Below are positions 10,716 to 21,489 of a stretch of DNA of 64,000 nt, piece by piece. The stretch lies in contig JBHGNT010000008.1 of assembly GCA_043228905.1 (NCBI GenBank), forward strand, positions 18,166,001-18,230,000, given 5' to 3'. Position 1 is the first letter of the stretch; every line of letters begins with the position of its first letter. This stretch comes from Azolla caroliniana. Lineage: Eukaryota; Polypodiophyta. The position numbers were made by a program, and so were the translations under genes. The notes under the pieces are model-generated. The model had not been told where the DNA came from and searched no databases. It saw only the letters and a program-made list of their open reading frames with translations.

Positions 10716-11985
10716 ATGAACACTTAGATGGCAATCACTCTTCCTACAGAAAAGCTCGATAGAACAATCTTCGCATCTTGGGAGTACAAGATGCATCAAT
10801 ACCTTGTCGGACAAGGTTACTGGAGCTATATCGACGGAGCTCACAAAACACAACCCAACCCAACACACATCGACTACCCAGCATGGGAGTAGGCCGCAAG
10901 CCGTGTGTTGTATTGCCTTACATCATGCGTTCATGATCACATGCTCGACTATATTCGAGAGTCGAAAACGCCGAAAGAAGCTTGGCCCAATCTCAAGAAG
11001 ATTTTCGCAGCCAACATGGTTGCATGAAAGCTCCAACTTCGACAAGAGTTAAACAACATACAACAGAGGGATATGTCGATCACCGGCTATACCTTGAAGA
11101 TCATGGAGCTATGTGATGCCCTAGGGTCAATTAATGTCATCATCGACAATGACGAAATGGTGCAAATATGCTTCGGCGTCTTAACACCATGATTCGGCAC
11201 AATTAGATCAACCATTCTCGCAAGGGAGAATCCACCTTCCTTTTTCGAACTTCACTCGATATTATTGGTGGAAGAAAATCATGCCCGACAAAGGGGCAAT
11301 GCACCCGATGGTCAGATGCTCTACTCCCAGTGGGATGATAGAAGAGAATTCAGCTGAGGAAATAGGGGTCTATTTGACCGAGGGCGACAGGGTCAGCTAA
11401 CCTGAGAACACGACACCCACCATTGGCAAGTAGATAGAAGCAATTCTAGGGAGTTCGACAGAAGGGGGAACCATCCTGCCGGACCGAGCCATCGCAACAA
11501 CCTGATCGAATGCAGGTACTGTGGAAAACTCGGCTACTACGAAGTGGAGTGCCGAAAGAAGCAACGAGAGTCGGCTTCGACCAGTCGACAACCCACAAAC
11601 TATGCCACGAATTCTGACTATAATTATCATGGTGGGATGTTCGTAATGAGGCATAAAACGCATTCAATGTTGGCAGAAGGTTTGACCATCACCTCTTCCC
11701 CAGAAGATGTATGGTTTGTAGACTCTGGTGCGTCCAATCACATGAAGTCTCACGAAGAGTTGAGAAAACCCAATCGACCCAGCTATGTCGAAATCGGAGA
11801 TGACACGACTCACTCAATTCGATATATTGGAAATGTCCCATTCGGGAATGACAACAAACAAACCTATCTCAAGAATGTGTTGAAGTCTCACGAAGAGTTG
11901 AGAAAGCCCAATCGACCTGGCTATGTCGAAACCGGAGATGACACGACTCACTCGATTCGATATATCGGAAATCGAACGAGGTGAA
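10716..11985 (+). pseudogene. Copia-2 gag and protease region
   Basis: Plus-strand translation gives a Copia gag (LPTEKLDRTIFASWEYKMHQ, QLRQELNNIQQRDMSITGY) with several in-frame stops. A zinc knuckle at 11511-11552 (CRYCGKLGYYEVEC) has Tyr where the family has the zinc-binding His. The protease motif VWFVDSGASNHM follows (Asp-Ser-Gly at 11721-11729). A piece of about 50 codons (KSHEELRKPNRP...IRYIGN) is present twice, at 11745-11835 and 11882-11972. Confidence 0.85.
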
Positions 11986-12735
11986 ACCGACTTGAAACTG
12001 TGGCACAAGCGAATTGGTCACATCAATCTCCAAAAGCTTAAAGGAATGCAGTCGAAAAGAGTCGTAATCAGACTCCCGACATTTACTGAAAAGGAGATTG
12101 TAGGTGTATATGAAGCTTGTCAATTTGGCAAACAACACCAACAACCAATCCCGAAAGAGAGGAATATGAGCAAAGGGATCCTGGATATTGTACATTCAGA
12201 TGTGTGGGGACCAGCCCAGGCGGAAACATTCGGTGGTTGTTGATATTATGTCACGTTCATCAACGACTTCTTGAGGCATACCTGGATCTATCCTATGCGG
12301 CAAAAGAGCAAAGTGTTCAGACACTTCCAAAAGTCGGAAAAGCCACAAGTCGGCATGTCTGATGTCTTCAATCAGATGGAGGCAAGGAGTATTTCTCGGA
12401 TGAATTTACAACGTATCTCCGAAAGGAAGGAATTCGACTAGAATTCTCGTGTTGACACACATCTCAACAAAACAGAGTATTCAAACAAAAGAATTGGCAC
12501 ATAGTGGAGGTGGCAAGGGCCATGATGAACGAGAATAACATGCCGAAATCGTACCGGGCAAAAGCGGCTAACACAATTGTCTACCTCATGAACATGTGTA
12601 CAACCTCGGGGGTACCTGATGTAACCCCTCATGAGAAGTTTTTTGGAAAGAAGCCGAACCTATCACATATCTGAATATTTGGCTCAATTTCCTATGTACA
12701 TATTCCTGACGAGAAGTGACAAAAGCTTGATCTGA
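11986..12735 (+). pseudogene. Copia-2 integrase region
   Basis: GAG-pre-integrase and integrase landmarks are visible: LWHKRIGHINLQKLKGM, then ACQFGKQH, then DIVHSDVWGPAQAETFGG and YYVTFINDF. Downstream, the core is degraded by stops and frameshifts up to the LDLKSKKC-type segment at about 12730. Confidence 0.85.
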
Positions 12736-12736
12736 A

Positions 12737-13252
12737 GTCGAAGAAATGTATCCCAGCAGGATACTCACTCAAACAAAAGGGGTACAAATGTTAAAATCGT
12801 TCCACCCGAAAAATTCGAGTAAGTTGGGACGTCGTTTTCAACGAGTTGGCATCCTGGTACGAACCAAAGATGACTCCGATTCCAACCTTAGTCAACCCAG
12901 TATCGACCGAACGAGAGATAGAAGAAGAAGACACTCATGCACACGTTCAAATGTTACAAATGTTACAATCATTCCACCTGAAAAATTCGAGTAAGTCGGA
13001 GAAATGTATCCCAACAGGATACTCACTCAAACAAAAGGGGTACAAATGTTACAATCGTTCCACCCGAAAAATTCGAGTAAGTCGGAGAAATGTATCCCCG
13101 CAGGATACTCACTCAAACAAAAGGGGTACAAATGTTACAATCGTTCCACCCGAAAAATTCGAGTAAGTCGGGATGTCGTTTTCAACGAGTTGGCATCCTG
13201 GTACGAACCAAAGATGACTCCGATTTCAACCCCAGTCAACCCAGAATCGGCC
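12737..13252 (+). repeat. 86-bp repeat, three copies, within Copia-2 pol
   Basis: The unit beginning GTCGRAGAAATGTATCCC occurs at 12737, 12995 and 13081. The second and third copies are direct neighbours (86-bp step). The first is separated by a 172-bp stretch that is itself repeated after 13167 (GATGTCGTTTTCAACGAG). It encodes the KKCIPAGYSLKQKGYKCYN segment that lies between integrase and RT. Because 86 is not a multiple of three, each extra copy shifts the frame. Confidence 0.9.
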
Positions 13253-13559
13253 GAACGAGAGATAGAAGAAGAAGACACTCATGCACACGTTTGAAGAAAG
13301 CCCGATTACGACAAGGATGTGTGGACCACAAGAGCCCCCGAGTGATCACAACACATCTCGGCCGAGTCTAGCCAAACAAAGGGATGAGTCGACTCACTCT
13401 CTTGATAGTGAGTTCGAAGGCTTGGACATTCCAATCATCCGGACGAATGGAGCGAAGAAAGCCTTCGTCTCTATAAACGAGAAGCTCCCCCGCTCCACCT
13501 GAGAGAAAAACCCGGTCAGCTGATTCAGCTACGATGAGTATATGGCATACCATTATGCC

Positions 13560-14417
13560 TTTATGATGAAGGTGGCGACAATCTGAGAACCAGAAACCTT
13601 TTCCAAGGCAACCAAGGATCCACGATGGATCGAAGCCATGAACAAAGAAATGTAGGTTCTACGCAAAAACGAGACATGGGAACTCGTCCCCACAAAAGAA
13701 AGCAATCGGATGCAAGTGGATATATAAGGTAAAATACAATGTCGACGGTTTGGTGAATCGCTACAAATCATGACTCGTAGCCAAGGGATATGCTCAAACA
13801 CACATAGTCGATTATGAGGAGACCTTTGCCCCAGTTATAGCTCTCGCAACTGCAAAAGGGTGGCATCTCCACCAAATGGATGTCAAGAACGCCTTCCTAC
13901 AAGGCAAATTTCAGGAAGAAGTCTTCATGACTCAACCACCCGGTTTCGAATCGAGAAAACAGTCGACATCAGTCTGCCGATTCAAGAAGCCACTATATGG
14001 ACTCAAGCAAGCACCCGTGCTTGGCATTCAAAGATCACCCAATATCTTCACCAAATCGGATTTCAAATGTCGAAATCGGACAACTACCTATACATTAAAA
14101 CTGAGTCGAACAACCCAATTGTCATCATCCTATACGTGGATGATCTGTTCATCGGAGGAAAGAATCAAGCGGATGCTAATAAGGTTAAATCACTCCTATA
14201 CAATAGATTCAAAATGAAAGACATGAACGAGCTCCATTACTTCCTTGGTATCAAAGTAATTCGGAGACCAGTCGGGATAATGATCTCTCAACGACACTAC
14301 ATTCTCAACTTACTCTACAAGTTCAGAATGACTAACTGCAAACCTGTGTCCACCCCTCTCGATCGAAATCTCAAGCTCGATGCCAATTCGAGAACAGAAG
14401 ATTGTGAACCGACTTAG
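13560..14417 (+). pseudogene. Copia-2 reverse transcriptase
   Basis: Visible in order: NGCKWIYKVKYN, AKGYAQTHIVDYEETFAPV, WHLHQMDVKNAFLQGKF, CRFKKPLYGLKQAP, then after a frameshift the intact active-site motif LYVDDLF (Tyr-Val-Asp-Asp at 14133-14144), and YFLGIKV with KPVSTPLD. Stops in the fingers region make it non-functional. Confidence 0.9.
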
Positions 14418-15060
14418 TATCGTCAACTACTCGATAGCTTAATCTATCTAACAATCACACGACCCGACCTCAGCTAGTCGATCGGTCTACTTAGCCAATT
14501 CATGCAGAACCCTCGAAATGTTCATCTCAATTACGCTAATAGAGTACTTAGGTACGTCTGTGGGACGATGGATTTCGGCATCCTGTATAAGTATGACACG
14601 ATCGTTTGGTTCGAAGGGTACACAGACGCGGATTGGGCTGGCTATAAGGCCAATAGATGATCGACTTCCGGATTCATCTTCTCCCTCGGCAGTGGAGCGA
14701 TCTCCTGGAGCAATAAGAAGCAGTAGATTGTTGCACTATCGAGCACAAAGGCCGAATACAGGGGCGTGGCAGTTGCCACATGCGAAGCTGTCTGGCTCAA
14801 GCACATATTGAAGGATCTAGGCGTTCCCATTAAGGACCCGACTCGCCTATACTGCAACAACATGAGTAGTATCTACTTGGCTCGGAACTCCGTATTCCAC
14901 GTGTAGACCAAGCATATCAAAGTGCACTACCACTTCATTCGGGAGTGCATTCAAGTTGGAGATGTCGACTTACAAACACATTAATACAAATCTTCAGGTG
15001 GCCGACATATTCACAAAAGCCCTAGGTATCGACAAGTTGTGACAGTTCCTAACGAACCTT
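14418..15060 (+). pseudogene. Copia-2 RNase H
   Basis: Typical end-of-polyprotein landmarks are present: LIYLTITRPDLS, VLRYVCGTMDFGILY, GYTDADWAGYKANR, STSGFIFSLGSGAISWSNKKQ (in parts), ALSSTKAEYRGVA and TKHIKVHYHFIREC. Several codons are stops. Confidence 0.85.
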
Positions 15061-15088
15061 GGTCTCTCGATCACCAACCAACTGCGCT

Positions 15089-15101
15089 TGAGGGGGAGCA
15101 C
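15089..15101 (+). promoter_or_regulatory. Polypurine-tract-like site of Copia-2
   Basis: TGAGGGGGAGCA-type purine run after the RNase H region. It lies about 230 bp before the 3' LTR instead of next to it. The intervening stretch contains a short partial duplication (CAAAGTCGAAGTATG / GGAGTCGAAGTATG), suggesting a later rearrangement between tract and LTR. Confidence 0.5.
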
Positions 15102-15325
15102 CGAAAAACACAGAAATCAGGCCAATGCCAAACAACAGCCGATCAAAGTCGAAGTATGGAAAAAAAAAACAGTAATTAGGTCGATGTCGAACAACAACCA
15201 ATCAGTCCATCAAAGCCGATTAGAGGAGTCGAAGTATGATCATAATCGACCCGAACAAGGAGCACCCGAACAAGAATCGAACCGAACCAGCTCTTCGACA
15301 TCTGGAAGTTGTGTTCGACAGGGCG

Positions 15326-15605
15326 TGTTGAGAACCAAACTCAACTTCCCTTAGAGATAGTGTTCACACTAGCCATTGGACATCTTACTAGGCTAGTTTT
15401 GTAATTAATAGAAAGGGCACTTGCCATAGACCAGTTGGTAGTTAAACCAACTCCTTGTAAGTTAGTTACTGTTGGATTTAATTTACATTTTCACTAATAT
15501 AGCTTCTTGTCTTAAGCTCCCTCCCCCCCTCTCTCTCTGTTTTGTCTCACAAACATAAAGCACACTTCCGTTACACAGTATTACCTACGTCTCTCATTCT
15601 TTACA
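15326..15605 (+). repeat. Copia-2 3' LTR
   Basis: 280 bp, TGTTGAGAACC to ATTCTTTACA, followed directly by the target duplication CCCAC. Confidence 0.95.
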
Positions 15606-15610
15606 CCCAC

Positions 15611-16960
15611 TTATTCCGAAGTGCCTTTTTTCCTCTTGGTAGTTTAGTCAGTTCATACGCGTGGTTCTCATGCAAGGAATCCATCTCATCTTGCATGACA
15701 CTTAACTAGTTTCAGCTGTAGGTATCGTTCTTAGCTTCCTCAAAGCTTTCCGGCTCCCCCTCATCGGTTAACAACACATACTCTTCATCCGAAAATCTTC
15801 AGGGGGGCCTCCTCTCTCTAAGGGGGTATCCTCGGGCTCCATTTGATACAGTCGGTTCTTCTTCGGCCGAGTCAAACTCGGTTCCTAGTTCGGCCGGTTC
15901 CCCTTGTTCTTCAGTCGGTTCTCAATTTTGCCAAGTACGGACTGGCTCGGATTCGATTTCGATCGAATCGTTTTCTACTCGATTCCACCAAGCATCAACT
16001 CGGCTTGATTCAGTAGTTTCTTCCACCTAAGCCGCCCGCGCAAGAAAGAAGAGCTCGAAGCCAATCCCATAGCGGGAATAGTGAAGCAGGTCTTTCCGTC
16101 CAAAAAGAATAGACTTGTTCTCAATCTCCCAATCGACAATCCTCTTCTCTTCCATGAAGACAATCTCTCAACTCCTAATCACCTTTTTCTCGGCTAAGTC
16201 CTATAACCGATAGCCGAATTCGTCATTGCCGTAACTGAGAAATATACATGGCCGAGATTTCGGGTCCAATTTCCCCCTGTGGTCCTTTGCCACATGCACA
16301 TAGACAAGACGGCCAAACACCCTCAGATGTCGGTATGAGACGTCTTTGCGGCTCCACACCCTTTGTGGAATATCACCATCCAAAGGTACTGTCATTAGCG
16401 CCTCAACCCAGAAGGTCTTTGGTAACTTTGCATGTGCAAGCATACTTTGGACCTTCTTCATTACAATCTGGTTCATTCTCTCAGCCAGCCCGTTAAGCTC
16501 TGGCATCTTCGGCACGGTATACTCGAGCCAGATTCCCTGCGCTCGGCAATATTCTTTGAACGGTCCGCAGTACTCTCTGCCATTGTCCGCTCGGACTGCC
16601 TTCAATTTTCTACCAGTTTCCCTTTCAGCCCTCGCTTGGAACTCTTTGAAGACGGATTACACATGACCCTTTGTCTTCAGCATGTATGCCCACAAATTTC
16701 GGCTACAGTCATCTATCAAGGTCACGAAATACTGTGAACCAGCATGCGACTTTGTATCCACGTAGCATACATCCGTACGCACGAGTTGCAGCGGCATTTT
16801 ATTCCTCATCGGGGGCCTCGATCAGAAGGAGGTTCGGTTTTGTTTGTCGGCCAAGCAATCTTTGCACTTCTCAAGTTGCACGTTCTTCACCTTCGGAATG
16901 AGGTTATCCTCGGCAAGCTCTTCATCCCCTTCTGGCTCATGTGCCATAACCGCTTGTGCC
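15611..16960 (-). pseudogene. Copia-1 integrase core and linker to RT
   Basis: The frame at 16201-16605 shows MKAVRADNGREYCGPFKEYC (integrase second Asp region) and LEYTVPKMPELNGLAERMNQ with the catalytic Glu. HLRVFGRLVYVHVAKDHRGK and DPKSRPCIFLSYGNDEFGYR follow, which is the usual integrase tail of plant Copia elements. Minus-strand pieces down to 15975 continue towards the RT, which resumes at 10330 beyond Copia-2. Confidence 0.85.
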
Positions 16961-17039
16961 ATAGCTCACTGGTTGTGTCGGTTGCCACATTTGCTTCCCC
17001 TCAGCATAATCTAGCATGCATCATATAGAGTATGCGTGT

Positions 17040-17700
17040 TTTCCTAGCTCAAGACACGATTAGGCTCCCTTTGCAAAACTTCATGACGTCATTCCGGATG
17101 CTACCCGTGTTGTCTTCATCATCCAGCCGACGGGTTGATATCCAGTTCAGTCGAACTTTCGGAATGTGCTGAACATCTCTCAACACAAGTCTGCACCCGG
17201 TTGACGTTACCAAACACACATCTCCAATGCCCACGATTCAGCATGCTCATTCATTTCCCATCTTTACAAATCCGAGATCTCCAGCTCTGTAAGATGAGAA
17301 GCATTTCCGGTCGGGGGTTAGGTGGAACGATGCACCCGAATCGATAACCCATCTTGATTCATCGCCTACAAGGTTCACTTCGTTCTGTTCACTGATCAAT
17401 AGCAATTGCTCCTCACTTGTCGCGATTCTCAAGGTGTTCTTGCTGTTCGAATTTTTTTCGGCTGCACACCGTCAGCCCCCCCATTTTCCTTTCGAAAATG
17501 TCAACAATTCCTTTGGAAGTGCCCCGGATTCCCACAATAGAAGCACGTGGGCCTTCCCCTCGACTTCGACCTCGTCCCCGACTTATCTCGTTTCAGGGGA
17601 CTTCAATTTCGGCCTCTTCCTCAATTCATGTCACTTTCTGTGACAAGGGCCTTCGGGTCGGAATTGGACTCTCAGTCCTTCCAATGAGCTTCCTCGTTTA
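17040..17700 (-). pseudogene. Copia-1 protease and zinc-knuckle region
   Basis: The frame at 17247-17432 contains SRWVIDSGASFHLTPDR, the protease active-site Asp-Ser-Gly in its Copia setting. The following frame (17049-17234) has the GIGDVCLVTSTGCRLVLRD and VRLNWISTRRLD landmarks of the segment before integrase. Confidence 0.85.
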
Positions 17701-17826
17701 GTAAGCTCGACTTCACGAGGTCTAGGGATAAATGCTTCCCTTCCGATTCCACATTGCCAGTGTGTGACAACGAGCGTCTCCCATCTGTCCGGAAGGGATC
17801 CCAACAACAATTAGGCTAATACCTCG

Positions 17827-18231
17827 TTAGCAAGAGGTACTTCTATAGAGGTGATTTGATTCATTAGTCCTTGGCTCCACCATGCTAGAGCCGTCTTGAT
17901 ACCGGAGTCTCACGATCTTTCTGAAGACTGAGACTCTGGTCATGACGTTCTTGTTTTCAAACATCACACCAATCTTCATCCATAGGACATCCACTTTTGT
18001 TTCTTCACCAAAGTTGTTGCATAGACTCATGTCTATAAAACGCCTTACGTATGTTGCCACCTTTAGATGCAACACTTACCAAGTTGATGCATCGATATTG
18101 TTTGGACTTTTATCTCCAAACTGCATCGACAGCCAGAGGTCTTTACATACGAGCATGTCCCTCATCTTCGACTTCCACACTGAGTAGTTGAAGCCGGTTA
18201 ACTTGAACATGCCGCCGAACGAGTCTTCCAT
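17827..18231 (-). pseudogene. Copia-1 gag
   Basis: Starts MEDSFGGMFKLTGFNYSVW, the usual N-terminus of plant Copia gag, at 18231, just inside the primer-binding site. It continues through KSKMRDMLVCKDLWL and, after a frameshift near 18075, through WMKIGVMFENKNVMTRVSVF-like sequence. Confidence 0.85.
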
Positions 18232-18232
18232 C

Positions 18233-18244
18233 GCTTTGATACCA
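18233..18244 (-). promoter_or_regulatory. Copia-1 primer-binding site
   Basis: The minus strand reads TGGTATCAAAGC, one base different from the initiator-Met-tRNA complement. It lies 2 bp inside the 5' LTR and overlaps the sequence just before the gag start. Confidence 0.85.
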
Positions 18245-18246
18245 AT

Positions 18247-18556
18247 TATAAGGATCGGAACCGGCCACAACTGGTTGCATGTATGCTTATTCGTGTGCAA
18301 ACAAAACGAGCTGGATAATACGCAGATAGAAAACGAGGGGCAGAAAACGATAAACAAAGACACAAGATATTTTCATGTGGAAAACCCGAACTAGGAAAAA
18401 CCACGGGGGTCCACAAACCCCGAGAAATAGAATCACTATGATAGAGGAGAAGTACAATAAGAAACTCGGATGCAATGACCTTGAGTTCTTCTTCGTCGGA
18501 CTGACGGTTGTAGAGTTACGAACTCTTACACTCACACACACACACACACACACACA

Positions 18557-18594
<38 letters not shown>

Positions 18595-18882
18595 CAGTTA
18601 CAGAGGCAACTACCTCCTCTAACTATGCAACAACTAATGATGATCAACTACACATCAAATAAAGTTTTCCCTAGTTGTTTATATACTAGAACAATTTTCT
18701 GGCTATTTACAAGTATAGCCCACAAGGGGTACATTTGGACTATTAAATATACTCTTCCGAATTGGTCATAAATCGATTCTCAATTTCGGTTTTCGATTTT
18801 GAAAATCGATTTTCGGCCTCGGCCGAGCTCATTCATCGATTCAACTCTTCTCTTCCCATCCAAATGGACCTATTTCCTTACA
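18247..18882 (-). repeat. Copia-1 5' LTR with expanded (CA)n(CT)n
   Basis: Begins (minus strand) TGTAAGGAAATAGG and ends CCGATCCTTATA. It contains a long CA run (about 18533-18559) followed by a CT run (about 18559-18590) where the partner LTR has only a short CT tract. Confidence 0.85.
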
Positions 18883-18885
18883 TAG

Positions 18886-19165
18886 AGAAATTAATAAGTT
18901 TGCTTACAATAATTCAATCCGTTCTTCCACAGGATACACTCCATTCTTTGCAAACCCAGGATGTCATCCTCGTTGGATGACACTCAAATATCCAAAAGTC
19001 TCAAACAATCATACCATTGAGGATCATCTAGACACATGAAACAAATTCAAGCCGAGCTTTTTTATCATTTGATTCATGCTCAAACCAAGTACAAAAAGGT
19101 TGTAGATATACATCTCTTACATTCTACACCCGCACCAAAGAAACCTAAGTTTCAAGTTGATGATC
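18886..19165 (+). pseudogene. Gypsy integrase C-terminal remnant
   Basis: Plus-strand translation gives FAYNNSIRSSTGYTPFFAN, then CHPRW, IEDHLDT and a degraded YK..D..R tail, the familiar end of the integrase core in plant Gypsy elements. Stops follow. No LTR of this element is visible. Confidence 0.75.
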
Positions 19166-19189
19166 GTGTATGACTATTATGACATACAT

Positions 19190-19811
19190 TATATGAAAAG
19201 ATAACCACATCATCCCCATATAAAAGCAATAAGATAATTTGTTGCATATGCGTTGGGCATTTAATCCTTCTTCTCTTGTAACCCTATTCACCACTTCTTC
19301 CAATTTATCAATGCATAAACCAAAGAGTGTTGGTGGTAATGGACATCCTTGCTTAACCCACATGCTACATTAAAAGTATTTTGAGAAACTATTCTCGGTT
19401 TTTTAATTGGCATCTAACTTGCTCATATAATCTTGTAATAACAACTCGATACTCTAATGGCATGCCAATTTCCACCATTCTATTCCAAAACTCACTTCAT
19501 GGTACTATATAGAATGTTTTTTTTAAATTAACAAAGCAACAATAGAGTGTCTTTCCTTGTGGTCGACTTTCTTCCATAATTACTCTTAGTTTAACAAGAT
19601 GACCTACTGTGATTGTACAATAATTTGATACTTGATTTTTATCACTTGATTTAAATTTTGGCTTAGTCCAATTCATGAGCCAATCATTTGGCAAACCTTG
19701 TTTAATAGTGTGGCCTATGATAGTGATGATATGAGAGAAGATGGCGATGATGATGATTTGTTTGCGTATAAAAATCATGTGAGTATACTGTGTATAAGTG
19801 ATGATTATCAA
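19190..19811 (-). pseudogene. LINE reverse transcriptase remnant
   Basis: Minus-strand pieces are in RT order: QGLPNDWLMNWTKPKFKSSD, NQVSNYCTITVGHLVKLRVI, CCFVNLKKTFYIVP (motif A region), then WVKQGCPLPPTLFGLCIDKL (motif B). The catalytic YADD region is degraded. A fragment of the same family lies in NRAMP intron 9 near 27270-27440. Confidence 0.8.
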
Positions 19812-20848
19812 GAAGATGTTAAAATTATTTGGGATTGATTATATGGGTGATAGTGAATGACAATATTAGGGTTGATGATATTGAATATGATGATGATGTA
19901 AACATATTAATTGTTCATGTGATAATAAATGATAGTGAAGATAATGATGAGATTAAAGATATTGTTAATGAAGTAATTTAAAAAAACTAAGGATAATAGT
20001 GCAGGTTTGTATGTAGATGACATGATTTTTGTCGATGTCGATGTCAAAGACGATGTGGTTAAAGAGGTCACACACAATGTGAGCCAACTCCTCAATCACC
20101 ACCTATGGATATGGGCTTAGTGCTTCTCTATGCAGGTGTTACATGCATTGTGTAACACCGCATGTGCCGCAAGAGCGCCGAGATCTCTTATAAGAACATC
20201 TTGGTTCGCCACTTGGTCCAAAATTTCCTTTTGTAGACTCTCAATAGCAAACTTCTTTTGTGTTTTCTCTTGATCCCTACATTCTTAAATGAGGATGGAG
20301 TAATCGTTGGCATAATAGTGTAACATTAATAACATATCACATTTTCATTAACATAGTTTCAATGGATCTCCATTCGTGGGAGATATGATTCCATGAGGTC
20401 ATTTAAACTATTTTTGAACATTACCCCACCTCGTAAAAAAATCATCTCAAGGTTCTTGACATTTTCACAATCAAATCCAAGAGAGCCAACACATCTTCAT
20501 GTAGAATTTGATGGGGTGTCATTTCAAGGTTTACCTTGACCCATGTCAAGAATTCACACGAAAGTTTTGACGTTATGCCAAAAGTTGGGCAGCGACGACT
20601 TTCGGGACACCTCAATCTACGCATAGAAAACAAGAAAAATCATGAAGTTATTGTAACTATTCTCTATCATATAATATTTAAAGTAGGGAAGTACGAACCT
20701 TAACTACCCTTGTCCTCTCAAGTTGGTTCGATGGTATCATTACCTCTAGACCTTTTCCATTAAACACCTAAATAAATTTAATATTCACTGTTAAGAACCC
20801 ATGTTAGCAAAGATAATGATAAACGATGCACCTATGAATAATTTGCAA
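19812..20848. other. Stretch without recognisable gene
   Basis: The 63-residue minus-strand frame at 20442-20633 (CPESRRCPTFGITSKLSCEF) looks protein-like, but I recognise no family. A long GAT/TGA-rich tract lies at about 19700-20050. Confidence 0.4.
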
Positions 20849-20866
20849 ATTGTAGCCAATGTTTTT

Positions 20867-21296
20867 TTTTTTTCCAAAAAACATCTACTTCCATTAGTTA
20901 AGAATGTACAAAGGAATCATTTACAACTCATATCTTACAAGACATCTTGCATGTCAAAGGAAAACAATGTGTAGATGAAACAACATAAAAAAACAACTCC
21001 AAAACACCACATCATTCTATGTGTATAGCATTACTCGAACACATATTCTCCACGTGAGCCTCATACAAAACAGAATTCAGCATAGATGTCCTCCATTCGC
21101 TCCTCATGGCAGCACCCATCTAGATGTTAGGAACACTTGGAGGGAACAGCCACCGTGGTGGTTGATAATTCCACTTCACTTTACCATCCATTATCTGCAG
21201 CATCGACGAACCGCTCCATTTCCGAAGGAATCGAGCTCTAGCTTCTTCACTTGCATCAGATGGCCCTTGAAGACTTTCAAACTCACCTCGCAACGG
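20867..21296 (-). pseudogene. 5'-truncated processed retrocopy of an mRNA 3' end
   Basis: An 18-bp direct repeat, ATTGTAGCCAATGTTTTT, flanks this segment (20849-20866 and 21297-21314). The left end continues as a T run on the plus strand, which is a poly(A) tail on the minus strand. Read on the minus strand, the insert encodes the C-terminal end of a protein (PLRGEFESLQGPSDASEEA, then KWNYQPPRWLFPPSVPNI and stop at about 21120). About 250 nt of 3'-UTR-like sequence and the A tail follow. Tail plus a long target duplication is the mark of LINE-driven retroposition. I do not recognise the parent gene. Confidence 0.75.
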
Positions 21297-21377
21297 ATTG
21301 TAGCCAATGTTTTTGAACAAAATTGCATCTTTGAAAATGTCAAGATCTTTCAATGTACCTACTATGCCTGCAAGTGT

Positions 21378-21421
21378 ACTTGGTGATGGTGATGGTGATG
21401 GTGTTGGTGTTGGTGTTGGTT
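21378..21421. repeat. GGTGAT / GGTGTT microsatellite
   Basis: GGTGATGGTGATGGTGATGG followed by GGTGTT repeats. On the minus strand it reads as a Thr/Pro/Ser run in the open frame that crosses the retrocopy boundary, so the frame is not evidence for a gene here. Confidence 0.85.
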
Positions 21422-21489
21422 CTAGTGTAAATACGTGTTTGTGTTGGTGATGCATCTGTTTATGTTGTGGATGTCGGTGCTCAAAAACA

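Larger units (their letters stand above)
10331..15605 (+). mobile_element. Copia-2, nested LTR retrotransposon
   Basis: A 5,275-bp element has 280-bp LTRs at both ends and a 5-bp target duplication CCCAC (10326-10330 and 15606-15610). The primer-binding site immediately follows the 5' LTR. By eye the LTRs differ at about 27 of 280 positions, so the insertion is not recent. The internal region encodes gag, protease, integrase, RT and RNase H remnants with many stops. Confidence 0.95.
7903..18882 (-). mobile_element. Copia-1, decayed LTR retrotransposon, split by Copia-2
   Basis: Two long direct repeats (7903-8482 and 18247-18882) bound a minus-strand gag, protease, integrase, RT and RNase H series, which is the Copia domain order. 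The 5' LTR is the right-hand one. A primer-binding site lies next to it, and the first codons of gag follow. The element is interrupted between integrase and RT by the plus-strand Copia-2 (10331-15605). All frames carry stops or frameshifts. No matching 5-bp target duplication was found at the outer ends. Confidence 0.9.

Noticed and set aside
12737-13300. Evenly spaced repeats that might suggest a CRISPR-like array
   Set aside because: Plant nuclear context, repeats lie within Copia pol coding sequence, and there are no spacers between the direct neighbours.
21120-21455. 111-residue minus-strand frame as a gene
   Set aside because: It crosses the target-duplication boundary and includes a microsatellite; only the part below 21297 belongs to the retrocopy.
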